A model generated the notes under the pieces. That model was given only the letters and a program-made list of their open reading frames with translations. It was not told where the DNA came from and did not search any database. Both the position numbers and the translations under genes were made by a program. Positions 40,309 through 50,774 of a stretch of DNA of 64,000 nt are shown in pieces. Position 1 is the first letter of the stretch. Each line of letters starts with the position of its first letter. Origin of the DNA: Kitasatospora sp. NBC_01287 (GTDB taxonomy: Bacteria > Actinomycetota > Actinomycetes > Streptomycetales > Streptomycetaceae). The stretch lies in contig NZ_JAPEPB010000001.1 in NCBI RefSeq assembly GCF_026340565.1, positions 5,804,501-5,868,500 of the forward strand, in the 5' to 3' direction.

Positions 40309-41361
40309 ATGACCACTGTGCGCCACCGTCGCAGCGCCCTCGCCGCCACCGTCGGCTTGATCGTCACCCTCGGCCTGACGGCCTGCTCGACCGGGCAGTC
40401 GAGTTCCTCGGCCAGTGGCGGCGATGTCGCCAAGGTCAGCGGCAAGATCTCCATCACCTACCTGCAGAAGCAGGGTGACCAGCAGTACTTCATCGGCGAG
40501 GCGGCCGGAGCGAAGGCCAAGGCCGCGCAGCTCGGCATCGACCTGAAGGTCGTCAACCTCGGCACCGACGCCAACCAGGCGGTCAGCCAGGAGCAGGCCG
40601 CCATCGCGCAGAAGAGCAACGGTCTGATCGTGGTGCCGCCGGACCCGTCGGTGGGTCCGCAGCTGGTGCAGACCGCCAAGGACGCCAAGGTGGCGCTGAT
40701 CAGCTCGGACGACCAGGTCTGTGCGACCGGCCCGGACCCGTCCAAGTGTGCGGCCTCCGCCCTGCTGCCGCGGATCGGCTTCAGCGGGCAGCAGATGGGG
40801 CAGCAGGTCGGCCAGCGCGCCGCGCAGGAGTACCAGAAGGCGGGCTGGAGCGCGGCCGACACCCGCACCATCTCGGCCTGGCAGCAGGACGTGACGGTCT
40901 GCGGTGACCGGGTGACCGCGGCCAAGGCGGCCTTCACGGCGGGCGGCGGCACCGGTGTGCAGAACATCGACGTGGCGACCGACAACACCCCGACCGGCGC
41001 TCAGGACAAGATCGCCGCGACCATCACGGCCAACCCGAACGTCAAGCACTGGGTGATCTGGGGCTGCAACGACGAGAACGTGCAGGGCGGCGTCACCGCG
41101 ATGCAGAACGCGGGCGTCACCCCGGACAACGTGATCGGCGTGGGCCTGGGCGCCTACCTGGCGTGCAAGGACTGGGGCAGCGGCAAGCCGAGCGGGATGA
41201 AGGCCGCGCTCTACATCGACGGCTCGGCCGTGGGCGCGCTCGCGGTGCAGACCATGTACGACAACCTCAAGAGCGGCAAGGCCTTCCCGCAGGAGGCTTT
41301 CGCCCCCACCACCATGGTCGACCCCTCCAACTGGCAGTCCGCCGGCGTCCAGTGCAGCTGA
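40309..41361 (+). CDS. Sugar ABC transporter substrate-binding lipoprotein (CUT2 family)
   Basis: 350 aa. A signal peptide ends at a lipobox (LTACS), so it is a lipoprotein. The mature protein is a periplasmic-binding-protein type I fold (ribose/arabinose class): KISITYLQKQGDQQYF, KSNGLIVVPPDPSVG, DNVIGVGLGAYLACKDW, GSAVGALAVQTMYDN. The segments near the C-terminus are reminiscent of arabinose-binding AraF, but the sugar is not determined. It starts a three-gene operon with ATPase and permease. The ATG is 10 nt after AAGGAG. Confidence 0.88.
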   Translation: MTTVRHRRSALAATVGLIVTLGLTACSTGQSSSSASGGDVAKVSGKISITYLQKQGDQQYFIGEAAGAKAKAAQLGIDLKVVNLGTDANQAVSQEQAAIAQKSNGLIVVPPDPSVGPQLVQTAKDAKVALISSDDQVCATGPDPSKCAASALLPRIGFSGQQMGQQVGQRAAQEYQKAGWSAADTRTISAWQQDVTVCGDRVTAAKAAFTAGGGTGVQNIDVATDNTPTGAQDKIAATITANPNVKHWVIWGCNDENVQGGVTAMQNAGVTPDNVIGVGLGAYLACKDWGSGKPSGMKAALYIDGSAVGALAVQTMYDNLKSGKAFPQEAFAPTTMVDPSNWQSAGVQCS

Positions 41362-41403
41362 GCACCGCGAACGCAGCACCGTGAGGAACGCGAGGTACTG
41401 ACC

Positions 41404-42959
<1,556 letters not shown>

Positions 42960-42963
<4 letters not shown>

Positions 42964-43997
42964 GCACCACGACCGTTTCCAAGGACGCGTCCACCGGGAG
43001 CGCGCCGCCGCCCCGGCGAAGCGGCTTCGGCGCCCTGCTGGCCTCGATCGGCGGGCAGAACCTCAGCCTGGCCGGCGGGCTGGTGCTCCTGCTGGTGCTG
43101 TTCGGCTCGCTCAACGCCAACTACCTGAGCTGGGACAACATCCAGGTGATCGCCGAGGCGGTGACCATCAGCGGCCTGCTGGCCGTGGTGCAGACCGTGG
43201 TGATCATCTGCGGTGGCCTGGACATCTCGGTCGGCTCGCAGGCGGGCCTGGCCTCGGTGGTCAGCGCGATGGCCTTCACCTCCTCCGGCTCCAACGCGCT
43301 GCTCGGCATGGCGGCGGCGATCGGCGTGGGCGTGGTGATCGGCCTGCTCAACGGCGTCATCATCGTCTACGGCCGGGTGAACGCCACCATCGCCACCCTG
43401 GCGGGCCTGGCGGCCTACAAGGGCGTGGCCCAGCTGATCTCCAACGGCTCGGCTCAGGGCTACGTGCTCAACGACAGCATCTTCATCTTCCTCAGCCGGG
43501 GCAAGATCGCCGGGCTGCCGGTGATGGTCTGGCTGCTGATCGTGGTGGCGCTGGCGGTGCACGTGCTGCTCAAGTACACCGACATCGGCCGCAACCTCTA
43601 CGCGATCGGCGGCAACGACACCGCGGCGCGGCTGGCCGGGATCAACATCAACAAGTACCTGATCGCGGTGTACGGCCTGCTCGGCACGGTCGCGGCGGTG
43701 GCGGGCATCCTGCTCACCGCGCGCACCGGCTCGGGCCAGCCGGTCTCCGGCAGTGAGGGCCTGGAGCTGCAGTCGATCACCGCGGCGGCGCTGGGCGGCT
43801 GCGCGCTGCGCGGCGGCAAGGGCGGCATCGGCGGCACACTGCTCGCGGTGGCGCTGCTCGGTGCGCTGGAGAACGGGTTGACGGTCCAGGGGATCAACTC
43901 GTTCTGGCAGAACGTGGCGCAGGGTGCGCTGCTGGTCGTCGCTGTGGTGATCCAGCAGCGGCGCAGCGGCGAGCGGGCAGTGGGGTTGCCCGCCTGA
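42960..43997 (+). CDS. Sugar ABC transporter permease (CUT2)
   Basis: 345 aa with about nine or ten TM segments, in the RbsC/AraH family. Visible: GGLDISVGSQAGLASVVSA, the coupling-type motif GRVNATIATLAGLAAYKG, and GNDTAARLAGININKYLIAVYGLLG near the middle. GLELQSITAAALGGCALRGGKGGIGGTLLAVALLGALENGL forms the conserved end. It overlaps the ATPase gene by 4 bp. A 17-bp hairpin follows the stop. Confidence 0.95.
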
Positions 43998-44015
43998 TCC
44001 CGGCGTCGCGAAGGG

Positions 44016-44055
44016 CGGCGGCCCCGGCTCCCGTGTGGGGGAGCCGGGGCCGCCG
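44016..44055. terminator. Bidirectional terminator between permease and bcp
   Basis: Perfect 17-bp stem (44016-44032 and 44039-44055) with a 6-nt loop, between convergent genes. Confidence 0.85.
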
Positions 44056-44070
44056 TGTCTCGTGCTCGGG

Positions 44071-44544
44071 TCAGACCCCGACCTTGAGGTCGCGCAGCAG
44101 CTTGGCGACGTGGCCGGTGGCCTTGACGTTGTACAGGGCGTGCTCGACCTTGCCCTGCTCGTCGACCACCACGGTGGAGCGGATCACGCCGACCACGGTC
44201 TTGCCGTAGTTGTTCTTCTCGCCGTAGGCGCCGTAGGCCTGCAGGACGGCCTTGTCCTCGTCGGAGAGCAGGGTGACCTTGAGGTCCTCGGTCTCGCGGA
44301 ACTTGCCGAGCTTCTCGGACTTGTCGGGTGAGATGCCGATGACGTCGTAGCCCGCGCCGGTGAAGGCCGCCAGGTTGTCGGTGAAGTCGCAGGCCTGGGT
44401 GGTGCAGCCGGGGGTCAGCGCCGCCGGGTAGAAGTAGACGATCACCTTGCGGCCGAGGTGGTCCGCGAGGGACACCTGCTTGCCGTCGGCGTCGGGCAGG
44501 GAGAAGGCGGGGGCGGTGTCCCCGGCCTGGAGACGCTCGGTCAC
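44071..44544 (-). CDS. bcp: Thiol peroxidase Bcp (peroxiredoxin)
   Basis: 157 aa from GTG 44544 (GAGGAG 10 nt upstream); the frame is open to 44583 but that part is not family-like. It reduces peroxides with thioredoxin. Peroxidatic Cys47 and resolving Cys52 are in YPAALTPGCTTQACDFTDN, an atypical 2-Cys BCP pattern. GISPDKSEKLGKFRE and the C-terminal VVVDEQGKVEHALYNVKATGH are conserved. It is divergent from the DUF3618 gene. Confidence 0.94.
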   Translation of the reverse strand: MTERLQAGDTAPAFSLPDADGKQVSLADHLGRKVIVYFYPAALTPGCTTQACDFTDNLAAFTGAGYDVIGISPDKSEKLGKFRETEDLKVTLLSDEDKAVLQAYGAYGEKNNYGKTVVGVIRSTVVVDEQGKVEHALYNVKATGHVAKLLRDLKVGV

Positions 44545-44668
44545 GGTGAGAGCTCCTCGTGCTGGACTAGGTGGTCGTGCCACCGCAAACCTACCTCTGA
44601 TGGTGGGTGGGACTGCGCGCCCCGGGCGGCGAGCTGACAGACTGAACCGGTAGCGACCGCGACGTCAG

Positions 44669-45040
44669 GTGAGTGAGGTGGCCCGGGTGGGCAAGGGGAA
44701 GACGAAGGACGTGGCGCGGGACGACGCCGGGCGGACCACCGCCGAGATCGAGGCGAACATCGCCCGGACCCGTGACCAGCTGGCCGACACGCTGGACGAG
44801 CTGGCCATGCGGGTCCACCCGACCACGGTGGCCGCGCAGGTGCGGGCCAAGACGCTGGCCGCGGTGGAGCAGCGCCTCGGCAAGCTCTACGTGGAGGCCA
44901 GCCGCGGGGTCGAGCAGCTGAAGGCGCAGTTCGTGGACGAGAAGGGGCAGCCGCGCCCGGAGCGGATCGTGCCCGCGGTGCTGGTCGGGGGTGGCGTGCT
45001 GCTGCTGGTCGCCTCGGCGCGCAAGCGCGGGAAGGGCTGA
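44669..45040 (+). CDS. DUF3618 membrane protein
   Basis: 123 aa from a GTG. DUF3618 is visible as TTAEIEANIARTRDQLADTLDELAMRVHPTTV, a charged helical region. The last hydrophobic segment (RIVPAVLVGGGVLLLVASA) with KRGKG at the end anchors it as a tail-anchored protein. The molecular role is not known; the family often sits with stress- or membrane-related genes. It is divergent from bcp and followed 70 bp later by a GroES-like gene. GTG 44678 is a possible internal start. Confidence 0.85.
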   Translation: MSEVARVGKGKTKDVARDDAGRTTAEIEANIARTRDQLADTLDELAMRVHPTTVAAQVRAKTLAAVEQRLGKLYVEASRGVEQLKAQFVDEKGQPRPERIVPAVLVGGGVLLLVASARKRGKG

Positions 45041-45110
45041 CCGGGCGGGCGGCCGCGGCGGATCGTGGACCGGCGCCCCGGCGCGGGCCCGCGGCAGGTA
45101 CGGTCTGGGC

Positions 45111-45518
45111 GTGAGTGTGAACGACGAGCAGAGCAAGCAGCCCGAGCAGCCGGCGCCCACCGGACTGCCCGAACACGGCCGCCACGACCGGTTGGGCGAG
45201 AAGCTGCCCATCCGGATGCTGCACGACCGGGTGCTGGTGCGCCCGGACGGCGGTGAGGGCGAGCGCCGCTCGACCGGCGGGATCCTGATCCCGGCGACCG
45301 CCGAGCTGAGCAAGCGGTGCAGCTGGGCCGAGGCGGTGGCGGTGGGTCAGAGCGTGCGGGCGGTGGAGCCGGGGGACCGGGTGCTCTACGACCCGGAGGA
45401 CAAGTTGGAGGTCGAGGTGCGCGGCGCGACGTACGTGCTGCTTCGCGAGCGCGACCTGCACGCGGTGGCCGCCGAGCGGTTGACGGAGTCCGAGGGGTCC
45501 ACCGGCCTCTACCTGTGA
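45111..45518 (+). CDS. GroES/Cpn10-like co-chaperone protein
   Basis: 135 aa from GTG. After a 35-residue acidic/Gln-rich head comes a Cpn10 fold: LPIRMLHDRVLVRPDGGEGERRSTGGILIPATA (the mobile loop region), then VRAVEPGDRVLYDPEDKLEVEVRG and YVLLRERDLHAV. No GroEL gene is adjacent. Actinobacteria have a canonical groES elsewhere, so this is a divergent paralogue. It may act on another partner than GroEL. Confidence 0.85.
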   Translation: MSVNDEQSKQPEQPAPTGLPEHGRHDRLGEKLPIRMLHDRVLVRPDGGEGERRSTGGILIPATAELSKRCSWAEAVAVGQSVRAVEPGDRVLYDPEDKLEVEVRGATYVLLRERDLHAVAAERLTESEGSTGLYL

Positions 45519-45550
45519 CGGCCCCCTGACCGGTGTGTACCGGTGTGACA

Positions 45551-45583
45551 CGGGTCCTCCCCCTGAGCCAGGGGGAGGACCCG
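45551..45583 (+). terminator. Terminator after the GroES-like gene
   Basis: Perfect 15-bp stem (45551-45565 and 45569-45583) with a 3-nt loop, followed by CGCCTTTTCG. Confidence 0.9.
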
Positions 45584-45804
45584 CGCCTTTTCGCGGGCGC
45601 GCCGGGGTGTGGTAAACCAGGTGTGGTCAACCAGCTTGCCAGGGAGGGCTGCTGAGGTCCTGGGGCGGCCTGTCCGGTGGTGCGGTCGTCAGTCGTTCGG
45701 AGCACGCGCGGTGGCCGGAGTGGCACGTTCGGCTCACTGTTTGGAACTGGGTGGTGACGGAAAGTCCCGCCCGGTGAGCCACCGAACAGGAAGAAGAGCA
45801 TTTC

Positions 45805-46380
45805 ATGCGTGCCATATGGACGGCTGCCGCGTTGACTGCGGCGATCAGCCTCACCTCGGTGACCGCGGCGGCCGCGGCCGTCCCGCTCCGTGATCCGGAC
45901 GTCTCGCGCGTGGTTTCGGCGCGGCCGGTGTCACCGCTGCCGGTTCTGCCGGTGCTGTCGTCGGAGGTGACCGCGCCGGCCGCGCCGTCGCTGCCGTCGG
46001 CGCCGGGCCTGCCGGATCTGCCCTCGCTGCCGGGTGCGCCGAGCGTGCCGTCGACCTCGGGCCTGCCGACGACGCCGTCGCTGCCGTCGACCCCGAGTCT
46101 GCCGACGACGCCGTCGCTGCCGTCGACCCCGACTCTGCCCACCACGCCGAGCCTGCCGTCGACCCCGAGTCTGCCGACCACGCCGAGCCTGCCGACCACG
46201 CCGAGCCTGCCGGCGCTGCCGGACACTGGCGCGCTGACGCAACTGATCAGCACGCTGCTGTCGACCCTGCAGAACCTGCTGGCCGGTCTCGGACTGCCCG
46301 TCACACTGCCGTCCCTGCCCAGCCTGCCCAGCGTGCCCAGCGCCGGGCCGAACGCGCAGTCGAGCCTCGGCTCGGGCTGA
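45805..46380 (+). CDS. Secreted Pro/Ser/Leu/Thr-repeat protein
   Basis: 191 aa. A signal peptide (AIWTAAALTAAISLTSVTAAAAA) is followed by a short mature head and then about 15 tandem units of the type LPSTPS/LPTTPS (residues about 55-135). A C-terminal segment (ALTQLISTLLSTLQNLLAGLGL) could form an amphipathic helix, then PSLPSLPSVPS. It is an extended polyproline-type surface or matrix protein; the function is unknown. The ATG follows GGAAGAAGAG. The DNA repeats are nearly exact 36-bp double units, so length polymorphism is likely. Confidence 0.82.
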   Translation: MRAIWTAAALTAAISLTSVTAAAAAVPLRDPDVSRVVSARPVSPLPVLPVLSSEVTAPAAPSLPSAPGLPDLPSLPGAPSVPSTSGLPTTPSLPSTPSLPTTPSLPSTPTLPTTPSLPSTPSLPTTPSLPTTPSLPALPDTGALTQLISTLLSTLQNLLAGLGLPVTLPSLPSLPSVPSAGPNAQSSLGSG

Positions 46381-46421
46381 TCCCGGCGGCCTCGGCACCC
46401 CGCCCTCCACCCCCGGCACCC

Positions 46422-46460
46422 CCGGCACCCCCGGCGCCCACGCGGCGTCGGGGGTGCCGG
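46422..46460 (+). terminator. Likely terminator after the Pro-rich gene
   Basis: CCGGCACCCCCG (46422-46433) and its complement (46449-46460) form a 12-bp stem with a 15-nt loop. It is preceded by CCCCGGCAC direct repeats. Confidence 0.6.
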
Positions 46461-46647
46461 TCTGTCCGGTCGAAAACCCCTGCCGGGCCAAGAGGTCGGC
46501 CGCTACGGTGGACTGACACAACCTCATATCTCCCGCAGCCCCGAACGACACCCCCACCCCCGGGGGTCCGTCGATCGGGGCTATCAGGCGCTGGGCCGTT
46601 CCCCGGGCGGGAGCGGCGGCAGCATAATGTCGATAAGGAGACATCTG

Positions 46648-47460
46648 ATGGATACGTCGGCCGGGCTCTACCTGGCCATCGCCCGCGGCTCCTTCCGCCG
46701 GTACTCCACCTACCGGGTGGCGACGGTGGCCGGGGCGTTCACCAACACGGTCTTCGGCTGTGTCCTGGCCGCCACCTTCCTGGCCCTGTGGCGGGCCAGG
46801 CCCGGCCTCGGCGGCTACGACACCGCCCAGGCCGTCACCTACATCTGGGTCAGCCAGGCGCTGCTGGTCGCCGTCGCGGCCTGGGGCGGCGGCTTCCAGG
46901 ACGACCTGCAGGCGCGGCTGCGCAGCGGGGACATCGCCGTGGACCTGTACCGCCCGGTGGACTTCCTCGGCTGGTGGCTGGCCGCCGACCTGGGCCGGGC
47001 GGCCTTCCAACTGCTCACCCGCGGCGTGGTGCCGCTGGCCGCCGGGGTGCTGCTCTTCCACGCCCGGCTGCCGCACGCCGCGTTGACCTGGCCGCTCTTC
47101 GTGCTCTCGGCGCTGCTCGCGGTCACGGTCAGTTTCGGACTGCGCTTCCTGGTCTCGGTGACCGGCTTCTGGCTGGACGACTCCGAGGGGCTGCGCTCGC
47201 TGATGCTGGTGGTCTCGATGTTCCTCTCCGGGATGCTGCTGCCGATCGGGCTCTTCCCCGAGGGGCTGCGCCAGGCGGCGCAGGTGCTGCCCTGGTCGGC
47301 GCTGATCCAGGTGCCGTGCGACCTCTTCCTGGAGCACCGGACCGGCTGGTCGGCGTTGACCGCGCTGGGCTTCCAACTGCTCTGGGCGGTCCTGCTGTTC
47401 GCGGCAGGCCGGGCGGCGCAGTCGCTGGCCACCCGCAAGGTGGTGGTCCAGGGTGGCTGA
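46648..47460 (+). CDS. ABC-2 family permease (first of two)
   Basis: 270 aa from ATG 46648, 7 nt after AAGGAG; an ATG at 46627 is upstream of that site. Six TM segments are predicted, and it belongs to the ABC2_membrane_6 (DUF990) type. Visible: YRVATVAGAFTNTVFGCVLAATFL, TYIWVSQALLVAVAAWGGGF, then a last membrane part with VSMFLSGMLLPIGLFPEGL. It makes a heterodimeric exporter with the next gene and the ATPase at 48474. The substrate is unknown. It overlaps the second permease by 8 bp. Confidence 0.9.
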   Translation: MDTSAGLYLAIARGSFRRYSTYRVATVAGAFTNTVFGCVLAATFLALWRARPGLGGYDTAQAVTYIWVSQALLVAVAAWGGGFQDDLQARLRSGDIAVDLYRPVDFLGWWLAADLGRAAFQLLTRGVVPLAAGVLLFHARLPHAALTWPLFVLSALLAVTVSFGLRFLVSVTGFWLDDSEGLRSLMLVVSMFLSGMLLPIGLFPEGLRQAAQVLPWSALIQVPCDLFLEHRTGWSALTALGFQLLWAVLLFAAGRAAQSLATRKVVVQGG

Positions 47461-48343
47461 GATGCTGCGGACCGGACGGCCGCGGACCGGGCCGACGGCG
47501 GGCGGGACACCGCTGCCGGCCGAATCGCTGCCGGCCCGGGTGCGTTGGGCGGTGACCTCATGGCGGCTGGCGGCCGCCATGTGGATGCGGGCCGCGATGT
47601 CCTACCGGGCGAACTTCGTGCTGACCTCGGTGGGCAGCCTGCTGGTCACCTTCCTGGACTTCCTGGTGCTGATCCTGATGCTCCGGCACACCGGGCAGCT
47701 CGGCGGCTGGACGCTGCCCGAGATCGGCCTGCTCTACGGCACCTCGGGCTTCGCGCTGGGCGCCGCCGACCTGCTGGTCGGCAGCGTGGACGGGCTCGGC
47801 GAGCGGATCCGCTCCGGCACGCTGGACGTGCTGCTGATCCGGCCCGCCCCCGCGCTGTCGATGGTCTGCGCGGAGCGCTTCACGCTGCGCCGCCTGGGCC
47901 GGCCCCTCCAGGCGGCGCTGGTGCTCGGCTGGGCGATGCGCGCGCTGCCGCTCGTCTGGACCTGGCCCAGGCTGCTGCTGCTGGCCGCGCTGCTGGTCAG
48001 CGGCACGGTGATCTTCGCCGCGGTCTTCGTGGCAGGCGCCGCCGTGCAGTTCTGGTGGGGCGAGAGCCGCGAGTTCCAGAACGCCTTCACCTACGGCGGG
48101 GCCACCCTGCTCAGCCACCCGCCCGGCATCTACGGCAAGGAACTGGTCGCCGGGGTGACCTTCGGGGTGCCGCTGGCCTTCGTCAACTGGCTGCCGCTGC
48201 TGCGCCTGCTGGGCCGCCCCGACCCGTTGCACCTGCCCCCGGTCTTCGAGCTGGCCTCACCACTGGTGGCCGTGCTCTGCGCGCTGGGCGCCGCGCTGGC
48301 CTGGCGAGCGGGCCTGCGCGCCTACCGCGGCAGTGGCAGCTGA
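47453..48343 (+). CDS. ABC-2 family permease (second of two)
   Basis: 296 aa from GTG, overlapping the first permease. About six TM segments; related to its neighbour but distinct, with NFVLTSVGSLLVTFLDFLVLILML, LLVGSVDGLGERIRSGTLDVLLIRP and NAFTYGGATLLSHPPGIYGKEL. It belongs to the same DUF990-type ABC-2 group. With the partner permease and ATPase it forms an exporter of unknown substrate. The downstream ATPase starts 130 bp later, across a repeat region. Confidence 0.9.
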   Translation: MAEMLRTGRPRTGPTAGGTPLPAESLPARVRWAVTSWRLAAAMWMRAAMSYRANFVLTSVGSLLVTFLDFLVLILMLRHTGQLGGWTLPEIGLLYGTSGFALGAADLLVGSVDGLGERIRSGTLDVLLIRPAPALSMVCAERFTLRRLGRPLQAALVLGWAMRALPLVWTWPRLLLLAALLVSGTVIFAAVFVAGAAVQFWWGESREFQNAFTYGGATLLSHPPGIYGKELVAGVTFGVPLAFVNWLPLLRLLGRPDPLHLPPVFELASPLVAVLCALGAALAWRAGLRAYRGSGS

Positions 48344-48473
48344 CCACCGCCCGGACCTCGACCCGGCCACCGACCCGGACCTCGACCCGGACCTTGACCC
48401 GGCCACCGACCCAGCCACCGATTCGCCCGTCAACCCGACCATCAGCCCGGCCATCGACGAAGGAAGCGCATCC

Positions 48474-49430
48474 ATGAACCTGATCGAGCTCGACAACGTC
48501 TCCCGCACCTTCACCATCCGCACCAAGGCCGGCCTGCTGCGCCGCGAGCGCCGCGAGGTGCGCGCGGTGGAGGGGCTCAGCTTCACCGTCGCGGCCGGCG
48601 AGTGCGTCGGCTACATCGGACCGAACGGCGCCGGCAAATCCACCACGATCAAGATGCTCACCGGGATCCTGGTGCCGAGCGGCGGCCGGCTGCGGGTGGC
48701 GGGCGTGGACCCGGCCCGGGAGCGGGCCCGGCTGGCCCGCCGGATCGGAGTGGTCTTCGGGCAGCGCACCACGCTCTGGTGGGACCTGCCGCTGCGCGAC
48801 TCCTTCGAGCTGGTGCGCCGGCTCTACCGGATCCCCCCTCCCCGCTACCGCGCCAACCTGGCCCGCTGCGTCGAACTGCTGCGCCTGGGTGAGCTGCTGG
48901 ACACCCCGGTGCGCCAGCTCTCGCTCGGCCAGCGGATGCGCGGCGACCTGGCCGCCGCGCTGCTGCACGACCCCCAGGTGCTCTACCTGGACGAGCCGAC
49001 CATCGGCCTGGACGTGCTCAGCAAGGCCCGGGTGCGGGAGTTCCTGCGCGAGGTCAACGAGAGCGGCACCACGGTGCTGCTGACCACGCACGACCTGACC
49101 GACATCGAGCAGCTCTGCGGCCGGGTGATGGTGATCGACCACGGCCGGGTGGTCTACGACGGCGACCTGCCGGGCCTGCACGCCACCGGCGGGAGCGAGC
49201 GCACCCTGGTCGTCGACCTGGCCCGCGAGGGCGCGCCGATCGAGCTGCCCGGGGTGCGGGTGGTCAAAGTGGAGGGAAGCCGGCAGTGGCTGGCCTTCCC
49301 GGCCGGGCGCAGCGCGGCGCCGATCGTGGCGGCCGTCGCCGAGCGCTACCCGCTGCTGGACCTGTCGGTGCGCGAACCGGTGATCGAGGACGTGATCGCA
49401 CGGATGTACGCGGAGGTGGCGATCGGCTGA
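48474..49430 (+). CDS. ABC transporter ATP-binding protein (ABC-2 exporter)
   Basis: 318 aa from ATG 48474, preceded by GAAGGAAG. Walker A GPNGAGKSTTIK, Q-loop region GVVFGQRTTLWWDL, signature LSLGQRMRGDLAAALLHDPQVLYLDEPTIGLD, and H-loop TTHDLTDIEQL are all present. This is the DrrA/NatA-like class. The frame is open to GTG 48333, which would add an acidic DPATDPDLDP repeat tail; the better ribosome site argues for 48474. Confidence 0.93.
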   Translation: MNLIELDNVSRTFTIRTKAGLLRRERREVRAVEGLSFTVAAGECVGYIGPNGAGKSTTIKMLTGILVPSGGRLRVAGVDPARERARLARRIGVVFGQRTTLWWDLPLRDSFELVRRLYRIPPPRYRANLARCVELLRLGELLDTPVRQLSLGQRMRGDLAAALLHDPQVLYLDEPTIGLDVLSKARVREFLREVNESGTTVLLTTHDLTDIEQLCGRVMVIDHGRVVYDGDLPGLHATGGSERTLVVDLAREGAPIELPGVRVVKVEGSRQWLAFPAGRSAAPIVAAVAERYPLLDLSVREPVIEDVIARMYAEVAIG

Positions 49431-49493
49431 AGCCGGGTGACCCCGGCCGGCTCCGAGCGGTTGAGCCGGACGGATCGGCGATGAGGTGATGGT

Positions 49494-50648
49494 GTGACGG
49501 GCAGCGGGCGGACGGGCGACCCCGAGGTGACGGTGGTGCTGGCCGGCCCGCCGTCGCTGCCCCGAGCGGCGGCGGTGCTGGACTCGCTGGTGGCCCAGTC
49601 CATCCGGCGCCGCCGCCCCGGGGCGCTGCAACTGCTGGCGCCCGTGGAGAGCACGTCGGCCGGGGGCGACCCGGTGGACCTCGGGGCGTACGCCGACCTG
49701 CTCGCGCACCGGGGGCCGGCGCGCGGGCGCTACCTCTTCTTCCTCGGCGCGGGGGAGCTGCTGGCCGAGCGGGCGCTGGAGCGGCTGGTCGCGCTCGCCG
49801 ACCGGACCGGGGCGGACGTGGTGCTCGCCGGCTCGCCCGGCGGCGAGCAGGCGCTCTTCGAGCGGACCAGCGAGCTGGTCGGCTTCACCGATGCCGCGCT
49901 GGCCCGCTCACTGCCGCAGGCCAGGCTCTTCCGCCGGGCGGCGCTGGAGGCCTACGGGCTGCTGGTGCCGCGTCAGGCGACCTTCGCTCCGTCGCAAAGG
50001 CTGCCTGACGCGGCACCGGGCACCGGCCCGGACCTGCCGTTCGCGCTGGAGGCCTGCCTGCGCTCGCGCCGTGTCGCGGTGCTGGGCGGACCGCCCTGCC
50101 TGCTCGTGGCACTGCCCGACCTGCCGGCCCGGCCCTGGCACGAGGAGCGGCTGCGCGCGCTGGGCGCGGCGCTCGCGGTGGCCGAGCGGCTGGCCGAGCC
50201 GGGCGCCGAGGCGGCGGCGCTGCGCGGCTGGGCGTTCGGCTGGGAGCTGCCGGGGCTGCTGCGCCCCGACTTCCTCACCCTGGAGGTGGCGGCCCAGCGG
50301 CGGCTCTGTGCCGGGGTGGGCCGGCTGCTGGAGCGGCACTGCCCGCCGGCCGAGTACCAGGCGCTGCCGCCGCGCGACCGGCTGCGGCTGGACCTGGCCC
50401 GCCGTGGTCGGGCGGCGGCGCTGCGCCGGTTGATCCGCTATCAGGCGGCCTACGGTGAACCGGCCATGCACCGGGTCGCGGGCGAGGAGCGGTCGGCGTC
50501 GCCGCCGGCGCCGCTGGTCCCCTCGCTGGTGCTGCGGGCCTGGCGCGGCCTGGTGCCCGGGCCACTGCGCCGCCGGTTGCGGCGCCGGCCCGGCTGGCGG
50601 GGCCTGGCCGGGCGGGCCTACGCGCGCTGGGGGCAGGCCCGCCCCTGA
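49494..50648 (+). CDS. Glycosyltransferase-like protein (degenerate GT-A domain)
   Basis: 384 aa from GTG. The pattern RYLFFLGAGELLAERALERLVALADRTGADVVLAG resembles the nucleotide-sugar part of GT2-type domains, and FRRAALEAYGLLVP the acceptor part, but the classical DxD is not clear. The C-terminal 130 residues are Arg/Ala-rich. It follows the ABC exporter by 63 bp, so it could act on the exported glycan or teichoic-acid-like polymer. Function is a guess from weak similarity. Confidence 0.5.
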   Translation: MTGSGRTGDPEVTVVLAGPPSLPRAAAVLDSLVAQSIRRRRPGALQLLAPVESTSAGGDPVDLGAYADLLAHRGPARGRYLFFLGAGELLAERALERLVALADRTGADVVLAGSPGGEQALFERTSELVGFTDAALARSLPQARLFRRAALEAYGLLVPRQATFAPSQRLPDAAPGTGPDLPFALEACLRSRRVAVLGGPPCLLVALPDLPARPWHEERLRALGAALAVAERLAEPGAEAAALRGWAFGWELPGLLRPDFLTLEVAAQRRLCAGVGRLLERHCPPAEYQALPPRDRLRLDLARRGRAAALRRLIRYQAAYGEPAMHRVAGEERSASPPAPLVPSLVLRAWRGLVPGPLRRRLRRRPGWRGLAGRAYARWGQARP

Positions 50649-50774
50649 TGAGCGAGGTCCGCCCGGGCCCGTGCGGAGGACGGGTCGAGGAGCACAGGTC
50701 GAGGAGGACAGGTCAGGGAGAGCTCAGGGGCGCGACAGCGGTGGAACCGGCCGATGATCGGTGACACTGGTCGG

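Noticed and set aside
45975..46215. Regular repeats considered as a CRISPR array
   Set aside because: The repeats are contiguous, in frame and code for LPSTPS units, with no spacers.
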